From Azadirachta indica (Eukaryota; Streptophyta; Magnoliopsida; Sapindales; Meliaceae), in assembly GCA_022749755.1 (NCBI GenBank), contig CM040452.1, positions 5,784,350-5,848,349 on the forward strand: a stretch of 64,000 bases of DNA, read 5' to 3'. The notes under the pieces were generated by a model. The model was not told the DNA's origin. It worked only from the letters and a program-made list of their open reading frames with translations, and searched no databases. The translations under genes and the position numbers were made by a program. Of this stretch, positions 1-10,640 are shown piece by piece (within the stretch, counting starts at the first letter, position 1; every line of letters starts with the position of its first letter).

Positions 1-421
1 GGAGTGTAATCATTGGGATTCAGACACCGTATGGGCTGTGGAACTCTATAGATGCAACAGTACTCTTGGGATGAGAAACGCAACGTTTGTAATTTTCATC
101 TAAATGAATCTGCTAGCTGCCTGATATGTATGGATGCCTGACTCTGTATTTCCATCTGTCGCTTGCTGTAATAGCAACAAAATAATTGATGAAACCAGTT
201 AATATTTACAAAACATAAGAAACAACTGAAAGTATCCTAGCTAGCAATATTATTTCCGCGCTGATGAAATATAAAATTAAAAGAGTATTGATCTTGTCTC
301 GGGAGGAGAAAAACTCACATTGCTCTATCTGCACCAACCAGATAATACGATCCACTCTCTTCAGGGGTATGTGTCAATTTTCTAAATTTTAAATATAAAT
401 TATCAAAATTGTTGGAAACTA
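1..421. other. Unassigned left edge
   Basis: No recognisable gene. The first 114 bases stay open in one + frame up to a TAA at about 112-114. That could be the last codons of a gene outside the window or simply 3' UTR. I could not match the roughly 37-residue peptide to a family. The rest is AT-rich with no motif I can support. Confidence 0.3.
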
Positions 422-573
422 CTAATATAATTGAAATCTACATTGTCTACTTCCACATTTTAAATACTATGCCACCAAGCCTCCAATAATTTTGAGGTGA
501 TGTTTTAACTTCTTCCATTATTTGAATAGATGTTTGCTTTAATATTAAAAAAAGAAGACTGCATTATCCGATA
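422..573. repeat. Direct repeat, left copy, flanking TIR element
   Basis: About 150 bases here recur at 2290-2438 in the same orientation with only scattered differences, both ending in an ATCCGATA motif. The two copies bracket the inverted-repeat element at 579-2285. They are far longer than a normal target-site duplication. This suggests a segmental duplication or repair event around the insertion, not simple transposition. Confidence 0.75.
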
Positions 574-578
574 GAAAA

Positions 579-2285
579 ATTGACATATACCCATTATGTT
601 TAAAAAAATAGACACTTATGACTTATCTCCTAATATTTAGAAAAAAATAAATATCCCTTGATAAATATACACATATTTTTTAACTTTTAGTTCGATTAAT
701 TGATTGATTAATTAAATATTATTTGTATCCTTAAACCTTTAAATAATCATAAAATAAAAAATAATTATTTTAATTATAATAACTTAGTCCTTATTATAAT
801 ATTTTTTTTTATCATTTATACTTTATAATTATAATAATTTAATCTCTATTTTAATATTTTTAACAAGATATTAAGAACTAAATATTTTTTAATTTATTAT
901 TTTAATAAAAATTTTAAAAAATTATAATTAAAAAAGTCTGACAATGAAATAGATCGAACCTATATACTAAAATAGTTTTAACTTTTTACTTTTACTTTTT
1001 TAATAATAATTTGATATTTAATTATAAAAAATTTTTGAAATATTCTTTTAGTATTTTATTTTTATATACACCATGTTTATTTAAAAGATTATGTTAAGTT
1101 CATTATATTTATTATAAAAATATAAATAAAATATATAAAAGTAGAAAATTTTATATAATTTGTTAATAAAATTAATAATTAAATATCATTAGTTGATCAA
1201 TTAAATAAATATCATTTGTATCTCCTAAACTTTTATATATTAATAATTTAGGCATAATTATTTTTATTATATCAATTTAGTCTTTATTTTAATATTTTAC
1301 AAATATATTAAAAATTAAATATTTTTTTAATATATTATTTCAATAACAAATAAAAAAATACTATTATTAAAAAATTTCTAATAATGATTTAGATTAAACT
1401 CATACACTTAAATAATTTTAATTTTTTCTTTTACTTTTTCAGTAATAATTTAATATTGAATTATAAAAAATTTTTAAATAAAATATTATTGTGACATTTT
1501 ATTTGTATATGTAATATATTCATTTAAAAATTATTTAACTTTTTATTATGTTTTCGTTAAAAAATTATGAAAGTGTAAATAAAAAAAGTACATGTCCTAT
1601 ATGTTTATGTGTGTGCTCTCTTTTTTTTTTTATTTTTTATTAAAATTAAAATATATTATTTAACAATATTGTAAAATATATTTAATTACTATTTTTATTA
1701 ATAAACGATATCGAATTTTCTTCTTTTCTATGTTTTATTTATATTTTTATAATAAATATAATGAACTTAATAGAATTTTTAAATAAATATAGTATATATA
1801 AAAATAAAATAGTAAAAAAATATTGTAAATTTTTTTGACAATTAGATATTAAATTATTATCAAGAAGATAAAAATAAAAGGTTAAAAATATTTTAGCATA
1901 TGAATTCGATTTACTTCATTGTTAGAATTTTTAATTATAATTTTTTAAAATTTTTATTGAAATAATAAATTAAAAAATTATTTAATTTTTAGTATCTTGT
2001 TAAAAATATTAAAGTAGAAAGTAAATTGTTATAATTACAAAATATAAACGGTAAAAAATATTAGAACGGGAATTAAGTTATTATAATTAAAATAATTATT
2101 TTTTTTAATTTATGAATATTTAAAAGTTTAGAGATATAAATATTATTTAATTAATTAATTAACTAATCAAAACAGAAATCAAGCGAAACATCTGTATATT
2201 TGTCCAAATTAAAAAAAGGCATTTATTTGTCTCCACGCATCAAAAGTAAGTGCCTATTCCCCAGATATGTGGGCTATATGTCAAT
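579..2285. mobile_element. AT-rich non-autonomous element with long terminal inverted repeats
   Basis: The left end reads ATTGACATATACCC, and the reverse complement of the right end reads ATTGACATATAGCCC. The inverted similarity continues inward for about 500-600 bases: roughly 579-1200 against 1670-2285. The left arm seems to be present twice, because 1205-1560 repeats about 690-1150 in the same orientation. No transposase frame is visible, and the DNA is extremely AT-rich. Related arms occur at 51420-52260, 53010-53306, 31130-31430 and 57950-58470, so this is a repeat family. Long TIRs without coding capacity resemble non-autonomous Mutator-like elements, but no clean 9-bp target duplication was found, so the superfamily is a guess. 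Confidence 0.65.
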
Positions 2286-2289
2286 AATT

Positions 2290-2438
2290 CTAATATAATT
2301 GAAATCTACGTTGTCTACTTCCACATTTTAAATACTGTGCCACCAAACCTCCAATAATTTTGAGGTGATGTTAACTTCTTCCATTATTTGAATAGATTTT
2401 TGCTTTAATATTAAAAAAAGAAGACTATTTATCCGATA
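2290..2438. repeat. Direct repeat, right copy, flanking TIR element
   Basis: This is the right-hand partner of 422-573, in the same orientation. The two copies share an A-rich tract followed by GAAGACT and ATCCGATA. The DNA just beyond the two copies differs, which sets the limits of the duplication. Confidence 0.75.
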
Positions 2439-2629
2439 TTATAAGAGTCCGACTTGACTTTGTTGTAATGAAAAGGACACGTATAATTTAAAAAGGCCAT
2501 ACACGTCATTTAAAAATATTTATTACAACCCAATACTGTTTATTTTTATTTTGAAAATTATAAATTAGTTAAGATTTAAAAAATACTAATTTATAAATGT
2601 TAAATTAATTGACTTCTATATGCATCTTT

Positions 2630-2870
2630 AACACTCAAAATTTGCTCTTATATCACATTTATTTCAACTGTTACTTCTAGCATTGCAATAATGCAGGTTA
2701 ATTTCTACATTAACTTGGGCATCTATATCTATCGTTGCAGCTTGTTTTAAAAGAATTGAATTTCACCTGTATCTCTGTATGTATTAATCACTGTTTCTCT
2801 TTCGTGTATTTCTCAAAATTATATTGCATTAACAAAACAATAAGTATATATCTTCATCTTTTGTATTGGA
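2630..2870 (+). pseudogene. Possible DUF247 3'-end remnant
   Basis: A short stretch at about 2640-2695 can be read as a hydrophobic tail with a TFISTVT-like core. It resembles the C-terminal membrane segment of the DUF247 copies at 10060 and 37662 (AFISTAC core). The following bases also resemble the 3' flank of those copies: a TTTCTCT..CGTGTA..TTCTC string followed by an AATAAGTAT string. There is no usable reading frame for the rest of the protein. If correct, this is the last trace of another DUF247 unit upstream of P450 copy A. Confidence 0.3.
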
Positions 2871-4090
2871 TTTATTCTATATATATATTGCTAGCTTTTG
2901 ACTCTTTATCTCTGGCCACTATGTATTGTCTAATTAGTCAAGCAACGGTACAAATAGAATGTAATTGATTTCATTCTCCAATAGTAATTATTATAAAATA
3001 AAATATTTCCTAAAAAAGTTGAAAATTATAGTCACTTTGAATATCGATATAAAATAAAAAGAACTGGTCATGGAGTGCTTAACTTAGATGGTAAATTAAG
3101 TCATTTCTTATATGCTCTGCCTGGATTCAAGTCTGTGATATGTAAGGAGTAAAAAAATATAATTGAACTAATAATGAAAGTTTAAAAACATTGAATTTAA
3201 ATTTTTGAATATAATTGTTGACTTACAATACTAAGCATAATGATATGTCTTACTTTGTAGTTATCTTCAATAACGAGTAGTAAAGAATGAATTACTTAAT
3301 TCTACTTCAGTGAACTTGAATTTCACATACGAAGAGTCTTCTTTTCTATCTCAGAATCACTAGATATAGATCAAGGCTTATCCATCCAGCTTAGGCATCT
3401 CAAATTCACCACCTTTGTAAAATCTCTCAATAGAAACTTCCAATTTAATGGCGCTAACAATCATTATTTCACGAATCACAACCATCTATCTATTACTTTT
3501 CTTCAGCCATCTACCTATCTTATAACATCAAACTTCAATTGCTAGGAAGATAATCTACCGAACTATTCGTTGACAACACATGCGATCATAAAAAGGTTTG
3601 CAATATCTAGCCATCTTCTTCAGCCAGATTTACTTACACGTTCTTCCAAATATATATTCCGCTTGATTTCAAGGATAAACACGATAAAAAAAAAAGTTTT
3701 GAGATTCAAGCCAAAATACTAAAGTACTTATCTTTATTTTTCCCCCTTTTTCCCCTTTACCCTTTTTTCTTATTACATGCTATCTAGGTGCCAAAACCAT
3801 CAAGTTTAGGTATTGAGTTGTTTGTTTTGTTTTATTGTATAGAGAACTAATGATTTGAAGAGGGACAATAAAGAATGGCGGTCGTGGTGGTGGAGATGTA
3901 GTAGCAAAGGGCAATAGTGGATTTGGCGGCGGAGAATGAAGAAAGAATTAGGAATTTAAAGAAGAAGAAGGAGAAGGGATTTTGTGATGGTCCTTTAGAA
4001 AAGGAGTCATTAAATTGTTTAACCTTTAATATGACGATCGACCAACATTTGACTAACAATTCAAGGGAGGTTTTGATACGTTCCCAATTC
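2870..4090. other. Intergenic, no gene seen
   Basis: AT-rich spacer between the DUF247-like remnant and the P450 A upstream region. A purine-rich patch at 3880-3990 codes for simple Gly-rich or Phe/Ser-rich strings on the two strands, and these look like low-complexity shadows. No family match was recognised. Confidence 0.5.
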
Positions 4091-4416
4091 TTTTAATCCA
4101 TGTGATACTATCTTAAATTATATATATATATATATTAACAAACACTCAGCTGAAATTAAATTTCATTCACCATTATTTGCTATGCTTATTTTGGTAATTA
4201 GGGTCATAACATTTTAACAATAAAATTTATAAGACACACAAAACTATTTTTAAAATTTATCACTCAAAAATAAAATTTACCAAACACAAATGATTCTTCT
4301 CAAAGTTAATTATTTTTATAGCAAAGTAAAAATAAATTATTTTAAAATCTACAGTAATTTCAAACTAACCCTTAAAAAACTCTAAAACATATGACTAATC
4401 GCTTGTGGATTAAAAT

Positions 4417-4686
4417 TAGTAAATTTAACAATAGTAACCAAGATTTGGGGTGAATTTTTATTAATAACTACTATTTAAAATGTATTTAAAAAATGGTCAT
4501 TTCAAATTTTTTGAACCAAAACATTCTTACTTGAATGTGTTTAGTGGTCATTTTTTAAAAAATTTTCATGAGGGTATTTTAGTCTAAATTGGTCATTTTT
4601 CAAATATACTTTATATAGTGATCATTTAAGAAAATTAGTTTTAAAAATTGGTCACTGTTAAAAATTCCTCAAAAATAGTAAATTTA
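4417..4686. mobile_element. Small MITE-like insertion upstream of P450 A
   Basis: Relative to the paralogous upstream regions of P450 B (about 32150) and C (about 54050), copy A carries roughly 250 extra bases. The insert is bounded by the 11-bp direct repeat TAGTAAATTTA at 4417-4427 and 4676-4686. Its ends are loosely inverted: a GGTGAATTTTTA-like left end at about 4449 and, reverse-complemented, GAGGAATTTTTAAC at about 4670. TGGTCA and TGATCA motifs recur inside. A 9-11-bp duplication would suit a Mutator-type MITE, but the TIRs are weak. Confidence 0.5.
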
Positions 4687-5300
4687 TCTTATAAAAAATC
4701 AATTGTTTTAGAGCAGATTATACTATTGTAAAATTTACATTATTCATGATAGAGCTAAACTTGCAGAACAAAAAATTTTGCTGCGCTTAGCCCTATGTAA
4801 ATTGTGACGTGATCAATCCCAAATAAATATCAGGTTGGCGGGAGCGAATTGGATTTTAATTTCTAAATTTAATTTGTTTAAAATAACTTGTGAAGGAGAC
4901 GAGAGACAGGTCACTCCCGCTCCAACATTAATTCAACAGCATGTGTGTTGACCAGAAACAACAATGAATTAACAAGGTGGTTGATTCTTATCAGTTTGGT
5001 TGAAAATAAAGCATCACTGATATATTTCAATTTCAAAATTATGACAGCGGAAAAATTTTAGGTTAACGTTAAATTCAACATTTTGTTTTCTTTTGATCAA
5101 CGCAGAGAAAAACAAGCTGCATTTAATATGACGATGCGTCTGATTATGCCGAGTTTTTGACCTTTATTTGTTTCTTTTTTCATTAGTCAAACAAGAAAAC
5201 GCCAATTGGTTCTTGATCATATCTAACTGGCAGGACGGAACAGTTTAATATGCTAAAATTAAACGCTTCATCATACTTCATTTCAGAAGTTCAAAAAATT

Positions 5301-5344
5301 TGACGTCAGAATTAAAATATAATTAAATTTAGATGTTATATATA
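5301..5344 (+). promoter_or_regulatory. P450 A core promoter: TGACGTCA box and TATA box
   Basis: TGACGTCA, a palindromic ACGT-core site of the type bound by plant TGA/bZIP factors, lies at 5301-5308. TATATATA lies at 5337-5344, about 63 bases before the ATG at 5407. The same arrangement is kept upstream of copies B and C, where the box reads AGACGTCA. Conservation between paralogues supports a real promoter, but factor binding is inferred. Confidence 0.5.
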
Positions 5345-5406
5345 CCTGTGAGAGTTAGTGAAGGTTGTGGAATTAAAATCTCTCTCTCAATCGGTAATTA
5401 AGCCGC

Positions 5407-7411
5407 ATGGAGTACCAACTTACATCCTTTCCGGCCATTCTCAGCCTCGTGCTTTTCGTTTTCATGATATGGAAGAAATCCAAGAGCAATCAGTCAACTT
5501 TAAATCTGCCTCCAGGACCATGGAAACTACCTGTACTAGGAAATATGCACCAGCTTGTTGGCTCTCATCCCCATCGCGCCTGAGAGAGTTGGCCATGGAA
5601 CATGGTCCCTTGATGCACCTTAAGCTCGGTGAAGTATCAAACTTTGTCATTTCTTCGGCGGAAGTTGCCAGGGAATTTCTGAAAAACCATGATCTCACTT
5701 TTGCTCAAAGGCCGTCTCTCCTCGCTGCAAGAATCATATTTTATAATTGTACAGACGTTGTTTTCGCACCATATGGAGACTATTGGAGACAGATGCAAAA
5801 AATTTGCACATTAGAACTACTTAGTGCGAATCGTGTGCAATCATATCGATCAATCAGGGAAGAAGCGGTTTCGAATCTCATTACATCCATTTCCTCAAGT
5901 GCAGGCTTGTCAATCAACTTTACTAAGATGATATTTTCATTGACAAATGACATCACTGCAAGAGCGGCCTTTGGTGGGAGATGCGAAGACAATGAAAGGT
6001 TTAAGCAAATTTTTCAGAAAATGAGAAAGCTAGCATCAGGTTTTTGTCTTGCCGATTTGTTCCCTTCAGTAAAATTGCTCGAGGATGAGGCTCAAGACGG
6101 ATGATAGGAAAAGAAGCAGATGAGACTTTTGAAAAGGTCATCAATGAGCATAGATCAACAATGCAAAGACGGACTAGTGAGGGTGAACTAGAAGATATTG
6201 TAGATGTTCTTTTACATGTTCAGGAACATGGTGATCTCCAATTTCTCTTAACAAATGATAATATCAAAGCAGTTATCTCGGTGAGTTCAATGTTTGATAT
6301 AAATATTATTTATATCCGCCGACGAACTCTTGCATTTTCATTTCACTCCTAGATCAATTAGTTCCAGCTTTAAGATTTAAACTGTAGGCTCACTATTTAT
6401 GCCTAATAAAAAAAGTCAACATAATCATATGAAATGTTTCAAATATCCTAAGCATTCTATTAGAAAAAAAACACTGATTTCTTCTTTTTTGTTTAAGAAA
6501 TAGCTTTCTTTCAATATTCTATCTGTTTCTTTCACTTTCCTTGCAACCAAACATGCTAAATTTCAAAGAGACTCTTTATGACTCTTTCTTAATTTAAGGG
6601 TGATGTTTTGAAGCTATATCAAACTTCATTAACAGAGTTCAACAAAATCTTCGTTAAAAGAGTTGAATAATATGCAAAAATTAGAGTTTGTATGATTCAA
6701 AAAATTGGGTTTTCATTTCTTTATAATTTTAAAGACAATTTTATACAATTATTTGAGTCAAATTGATTATATATAAAACTGTTTCAGGATATGTTTATTG
6801 GTGGAACTGAGACATCATCCACAACTATTGAATGGGCAATGGCAGAAATGTTGAAGAACCCAAGAGTGATGGAAAAGGCACAAAAAGAAGTGCGAAAAGT
6901 ATTTGACAAGAAAGAAAATGTTGATGAAATCGGTCTTGACCAGTTACAATATTTAAAATTAATCATCAAAGAAACTTTGAGGTTACACCCTCCTATTCCT
7001 TTGCTAGTTCCTAGAGAATGTAGAGAGAGTTGTAAGATTTTGGGATATGACATACCGAAAGGATCCAAAGTCATTGTTAATGCATGGGCAATTGCAAGGG
7101 ACTCCAGCTACTGGAATGAACCTAAAAGATTCTATCCGGAAAGATTCCTTGATAGTTCAATTGATTACAAGGGGACTGATTTTGAGTTTATCCCATTTGG
7201 TGCTGGAAGAAGGATTTGCCCTGGCATCACTTTTGGTCTAGCTAACGTTGAGTTGTCAATTGCGCAATTGCTCTACCATTTCAACTGGAAACTCCCAAAT
7301 GGTATAGCAAACAATGATCTGGACATGTCTGAGAATTTTGGTGCAGCTATAACTCGAAAAAATTATTTATATCTAATTCCAGTTCTTTACGATAACTCCA
7401 GACTAGTCTAA
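5407..7411 (+). pseudogene. Cytochrome P450 copy A (CYP71D/CYP726-like), frameshifted
   Basis: Homologous along its whole length to intact copies B and C. Exon 1 is 5407-6280, the intron 6281-6787 (GT...TTTCAG, phase 0), and exon 2 6788-7411. The ATG at 5407 opens the membrane anchor and the proline-rich PPGPWKLP hinge. One base is then lost in the arginine-repeat codons near 5575, giving an immediate TGA. A second lesion near 6078-6100 removes about 13 bases in two pieces and breaks the frame again. Between the lesions the C-helix (WRQMQ; B and C read WRQMR) and central region stay open. Exon 2 is intact, with the I-helix GGTETS, KETLR, PERF and the heme loop [10 protein letters not shown]. 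No single frame gives a full P450, so this is a recent pseudogene. A AATAAA signal follows the stop at 7441. Confidence 0.9.
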
Positions 7412-8798
7412 ATGGTTTACATCTCTTGTACTCAAGAAAAAATAAAAGTCTTGCTTTTATATGTATGTTTTCATTTCTTTAAGTTTTTTAATCATATATC
7501 CCTTGTGAAGCATATGTATGTTACTTTCATTTGCAGTGCATGAATATTGAAAGCTTGATGATCATTGTTGTCATATTTTAGTTATGTGCTAAAATCTAAT
7601 TTCGTAATAAAATTTTAGTTGACTATTGTGAAATTTTTAGGATAAAAAATTTTCTCTCTATGAAAAAGGAAGCATCTGTTAAAAAAAAAATGGTTGAATT
7701 TTTTAGAACCAGTTTTTGAGAGACTGCTTACCACTAATAAAATGGGATTGAAGTTAATTTTTGAGAGCTGAACTATATATTGGAGAAAAATTAATTGTCA
7801 AATTTTCAAAGGATATGAGGATGAGTTTGGTATTTTCTCTATTATTCCCTCATCCCGCTTCATTTTGTATAAACTAATAATTTTAATAACTTATAACCTA
7901 TATTATAGCTTACCGTTCAACTAGTTTTATAATACGTGGACTATCTCTCCCGTCTCCTTATGTAATTATAATTAATGTAGTCAGAGTTAGATGCTAACGA
8001 GCTTTAACTCTCTCTTACAATATTCATTGGATGACTAAAACTAAAGAAAGCCAAAAAAAGAAAAATTAATATTGATCTAGAAATAAAAAAGCTCACATTG
8101 CTCTGCATATACAAAGCAAAAAAATAATATATATGACCGCATTAATTCTTTTTGTCAATAGTATACTATACGTTGTTTTTTTTTTAAAAAAAATAGTTTC
8201 TTGGGCAATAATTAAGATTTCCTACTTTTTTAATTCCAAAATTTTTATCACATTTATTTAATTTTTCTAATTTTGAATATAAATGAAAAAAATATAGTAA
8301 AAATTTTAAATCTATCATAGGAGAATTAAATAAATGTATCAAAAAAATTAATTAAAAAATAAGCCTTATTTAATTGGACTACGATAAATTTGTAGTTAAG
8401 AAAAAAATTCAATGTTAATTAATTAAAAATGAATACATATCAAAGCATTTTAAATATTAAGTTGATTCAAATAATGAGAGGATATTAATTCGGTTAAAAT
8501 ATATATGAATCATCTATTTATCAGGAGACTCTCCAGTATTGTTCTGCCTAACCACAAAGAGTATGGAGCTACTAATGTGAACGTCGACGTAATTTGAAAC
8601 AATGTTTTTCTAAAAATAATAATATTAAAGATATAATTTTTGTCAAAACTAATATTATAAAATTATATATTATGTAACAATAATAAAATAGTATTGATAT
8701 ATCAATTTATATGAATAAATTTGTACATAGAGCACTACTTGCTCTCTACAATAACTTTATAAAATTATCATAAAAAATATAATTTAAAAAGGAAATAA
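7412..8798. other. 3' flank of P450 A, shared with copies B, D and F
   Basis: No gene. The first 590 bases match the downstream DNA of P450 B, D and F. They include a conserved block with TAATAAAATGGGATTGAAGT near 7735, so this flank belongs to the ancestral duplicated unit. From about 8100 the sequence pairs with 35700 onward in block B, and from about 8460 the two blocks become almost identical. Confidence 0.7.
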
Positions 8799-8828
8799 AA
8801 GACTTGATTTATTAATTAATCAAGTCTT
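8799..8828. other. Perfect 11-bp hairpin at the DUF247 truncation point
   Basis: AAGACTTGATT (8799-8809) and AATCAAGTCTT (8818-8828) form a perfect inverted repeat around an 8-base AT loop. It sits exactly where the DUF247 reading frame begins without its N-terminal codons. An identical copy is at 36400-36429. It may be the scar of an excised or inserted element. A terminator-like role is not expected in a plant. Confidence 0.6.
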
Positions 8829-10060
8829 CCTACGAGAGAACAGTTGAATTTTTATCCCTTATCGCAAGAATGTTGCATCTACAGAGTTCCTGAGCCCAAG
8901 CGGTGTTTGAATCCAAGCGATTATACTCCTCGACTGGTTTCAATTGGCCCGCTTCATCACAATTACGAAGGCCTACAAGCCATGGAAGAGCATAAATTAG
9001 GACACCTACGACAATTTCTTCAACGAACTCAAGTAAGTATTGAAGATTTTGTTGCATTAATAAAGCGTAAGGAAGCAAATTTGCGCAACTAATGTGCGGA
9101 AACCATTAAACTCGAAAGTGAGGAGTTTGTAAGAACGATTTTAATGGATGCTGTCTTTGTCCTTGAGTTCCTTCTGAGAGGTTTTAGACTTGATCATTTC
9201 ATGTCTGAGGATGACCGTATATTTGGAAAACCAAGGATGTATAACGAAATCGTGTCTGATTTGTGGCTGGTGGAAAATCAGCTTCCATTATTTACTTTGA
9301 ATGACTTGTTTAATCTAGCCAAATCAGCCATGTATGCTGACCATTACGAGGGACTTATCTTCTTCGAAATTAGCTTTTGGTTCCTGAAAACTGCTCTTAA
9401 TTTTGTTCCAATCGAGGAAACTTTTTTTTCGGAATCCACTTTTCAGGAGGTGAACATTTTCTTGATTTGTTAAGCCTCTGTCTTAACCAAAAGACAGCCG
9501 ATTTTAAAGCTCAAAACATGCCTCTGCAAATCAAAACATACACTCTGCAAAGGAACTTCAGCAAGCTGGAGTCAAGTTTGAGGTGGTATCTAGTAAAAAT
9601 CTACTTATCATCACATTCGATAAGGGGATTCTGCAAATTCCATCTCTACAGTGTATGATAACTCAGAGCTTTTCTACAGAAATGTTCTATAGCTTTCGAG
9701 AATATGCATGGCTATCCTGGCTGCTTTAATGGCTATGTTATAATAATGAGTTATCTGGTCAACATGGCAAAAGATGCAGATGTACTAGTTGAAAAAGGAG
9801 TGATTGGGCTCGGAAATAGTGAAAGACTGTCACCGGTTTTCCGCGGCCTTGTCAAAGACAGTACATTGTCCCGCAATTTCCAATATTCCGCTCTTGTTGA
9901 AAGTTTACACGATCATTGGAAACACCCTTATAACAGGTGGAGCGAAATGTTGAAGCAAAAATATTTCAACAACGCATTGGCATCGATCTCTGTTGTTGCA
10001 GCGGTTATTGCTCTACTCGCCTTTATTTCTACAGCTTGCTCTATCATTGGATTAATGTAG
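8820..10060 (+). pseudogene. DUF247 (UPF0481) pseudogene, block A
   Basis: Reads as a plant DUF247 protein: N-terminal CCIYRVPE motif, then YTPRLVSIGPLHH, the central WLVENQLPLF signature near 9280, and a hydrophobic C-terminal segment ending at 10060. It is not translatable. The frame opens after a stop at 8817-8819 with no ATG, lacking about 40 codons that the copy at 62347 retains. A TAA lies in frame at 9090-9092. The frame shifts near 9450 (one base lost in the E-H-F-L-D-L region), again near 9500, loses one base near 9649, and gains TA near 9693. DUF247 proteins are plant-specific, mostly of unknown function; some act in grass self-incompatibility. All lesions except the one at 9649 are shared with the copy at 36421-37662. 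Confidence 0.9.
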
Positions 10061-10640
10061 GTTAATTAATTTCGACTATTTGTATTGTATGTTTTTCAGA
10101 ATTATTTCATTTATATTGTCTGTGTTTCTCTATCGCGTAATTCTCGCATTCACATTAATAAAAGAATTAATAAGTATTTTCCTTTTGTACTTATTCTGTT
10201 GCTTTAAACTCATGTTTTAATTGTGCCATATAGTTCCCTGATGAATATTCATTTCTTTTTTTTATGCTCACTAACTGATTGAAAGATTTCCATTTTGTCT
10301 TGACTAAATTGCCTGAAATATCACTAGTAATTGATAGAATATTCCATTGGAGAAAAAAAATTATTGTATTAACTGTAGTCAATAATAAGAATGTGGAGTG
10401 GAACATGCAATAGATCAAAAGGCCAAAATTAATAGAGACTAGAAAATGAAAGCAAACTAGATAAGACTAATAATACTTGAAAACCGAAGAAGTTGCATGG
10501 TGAATTAATGAGCAATCTTGCCTTTTCTTTTTCAAATTTAGAGGACTTTTTTCGAAATTTTTTCGGTCTGTTTTTATTCATGCGGCTGAGTCCATTCTAT
10601 TTTAAACACAAAGACAAATTGAACTAATTATTAATTTCGT
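10061..10640. other. Spacer between convergent DUF247 copies
   Basis: AT-rich 3' flank between the + strand DUF247 copy and the minus-strand copy. It is nearly identical to 37663-38240. No gene or RNA was recognised. Confidence 0.6.

Noticed and set aside
2735..2968. 77-residue + frame
   Set aside because: Hydrophobic, compositionally simple, no family match, and it overlaps a DUF247-like 3' remnant. Probably a chance frame in AT-rich DNA.
3847..4059. 70-residue minus frame with Phe/Ser-rich sequence
   Set aside because: Comes from a purine-rich low-complexity patch. No homologue recognised and no promoter context.
5358..6104. 248-residue frame that could be taken as a P450 gene start
   Set aside because: Its first part is the wrong frame over the true N-terminus. 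It joins the correct frame only after the deletion near 5575, so this is the P450 A pseudogene and not a shorter protein.
9467..9658. 63-residue frame within DUF247 A
   Set aside because: Product of local frameshifts; its second half is out of frame with DUF247.
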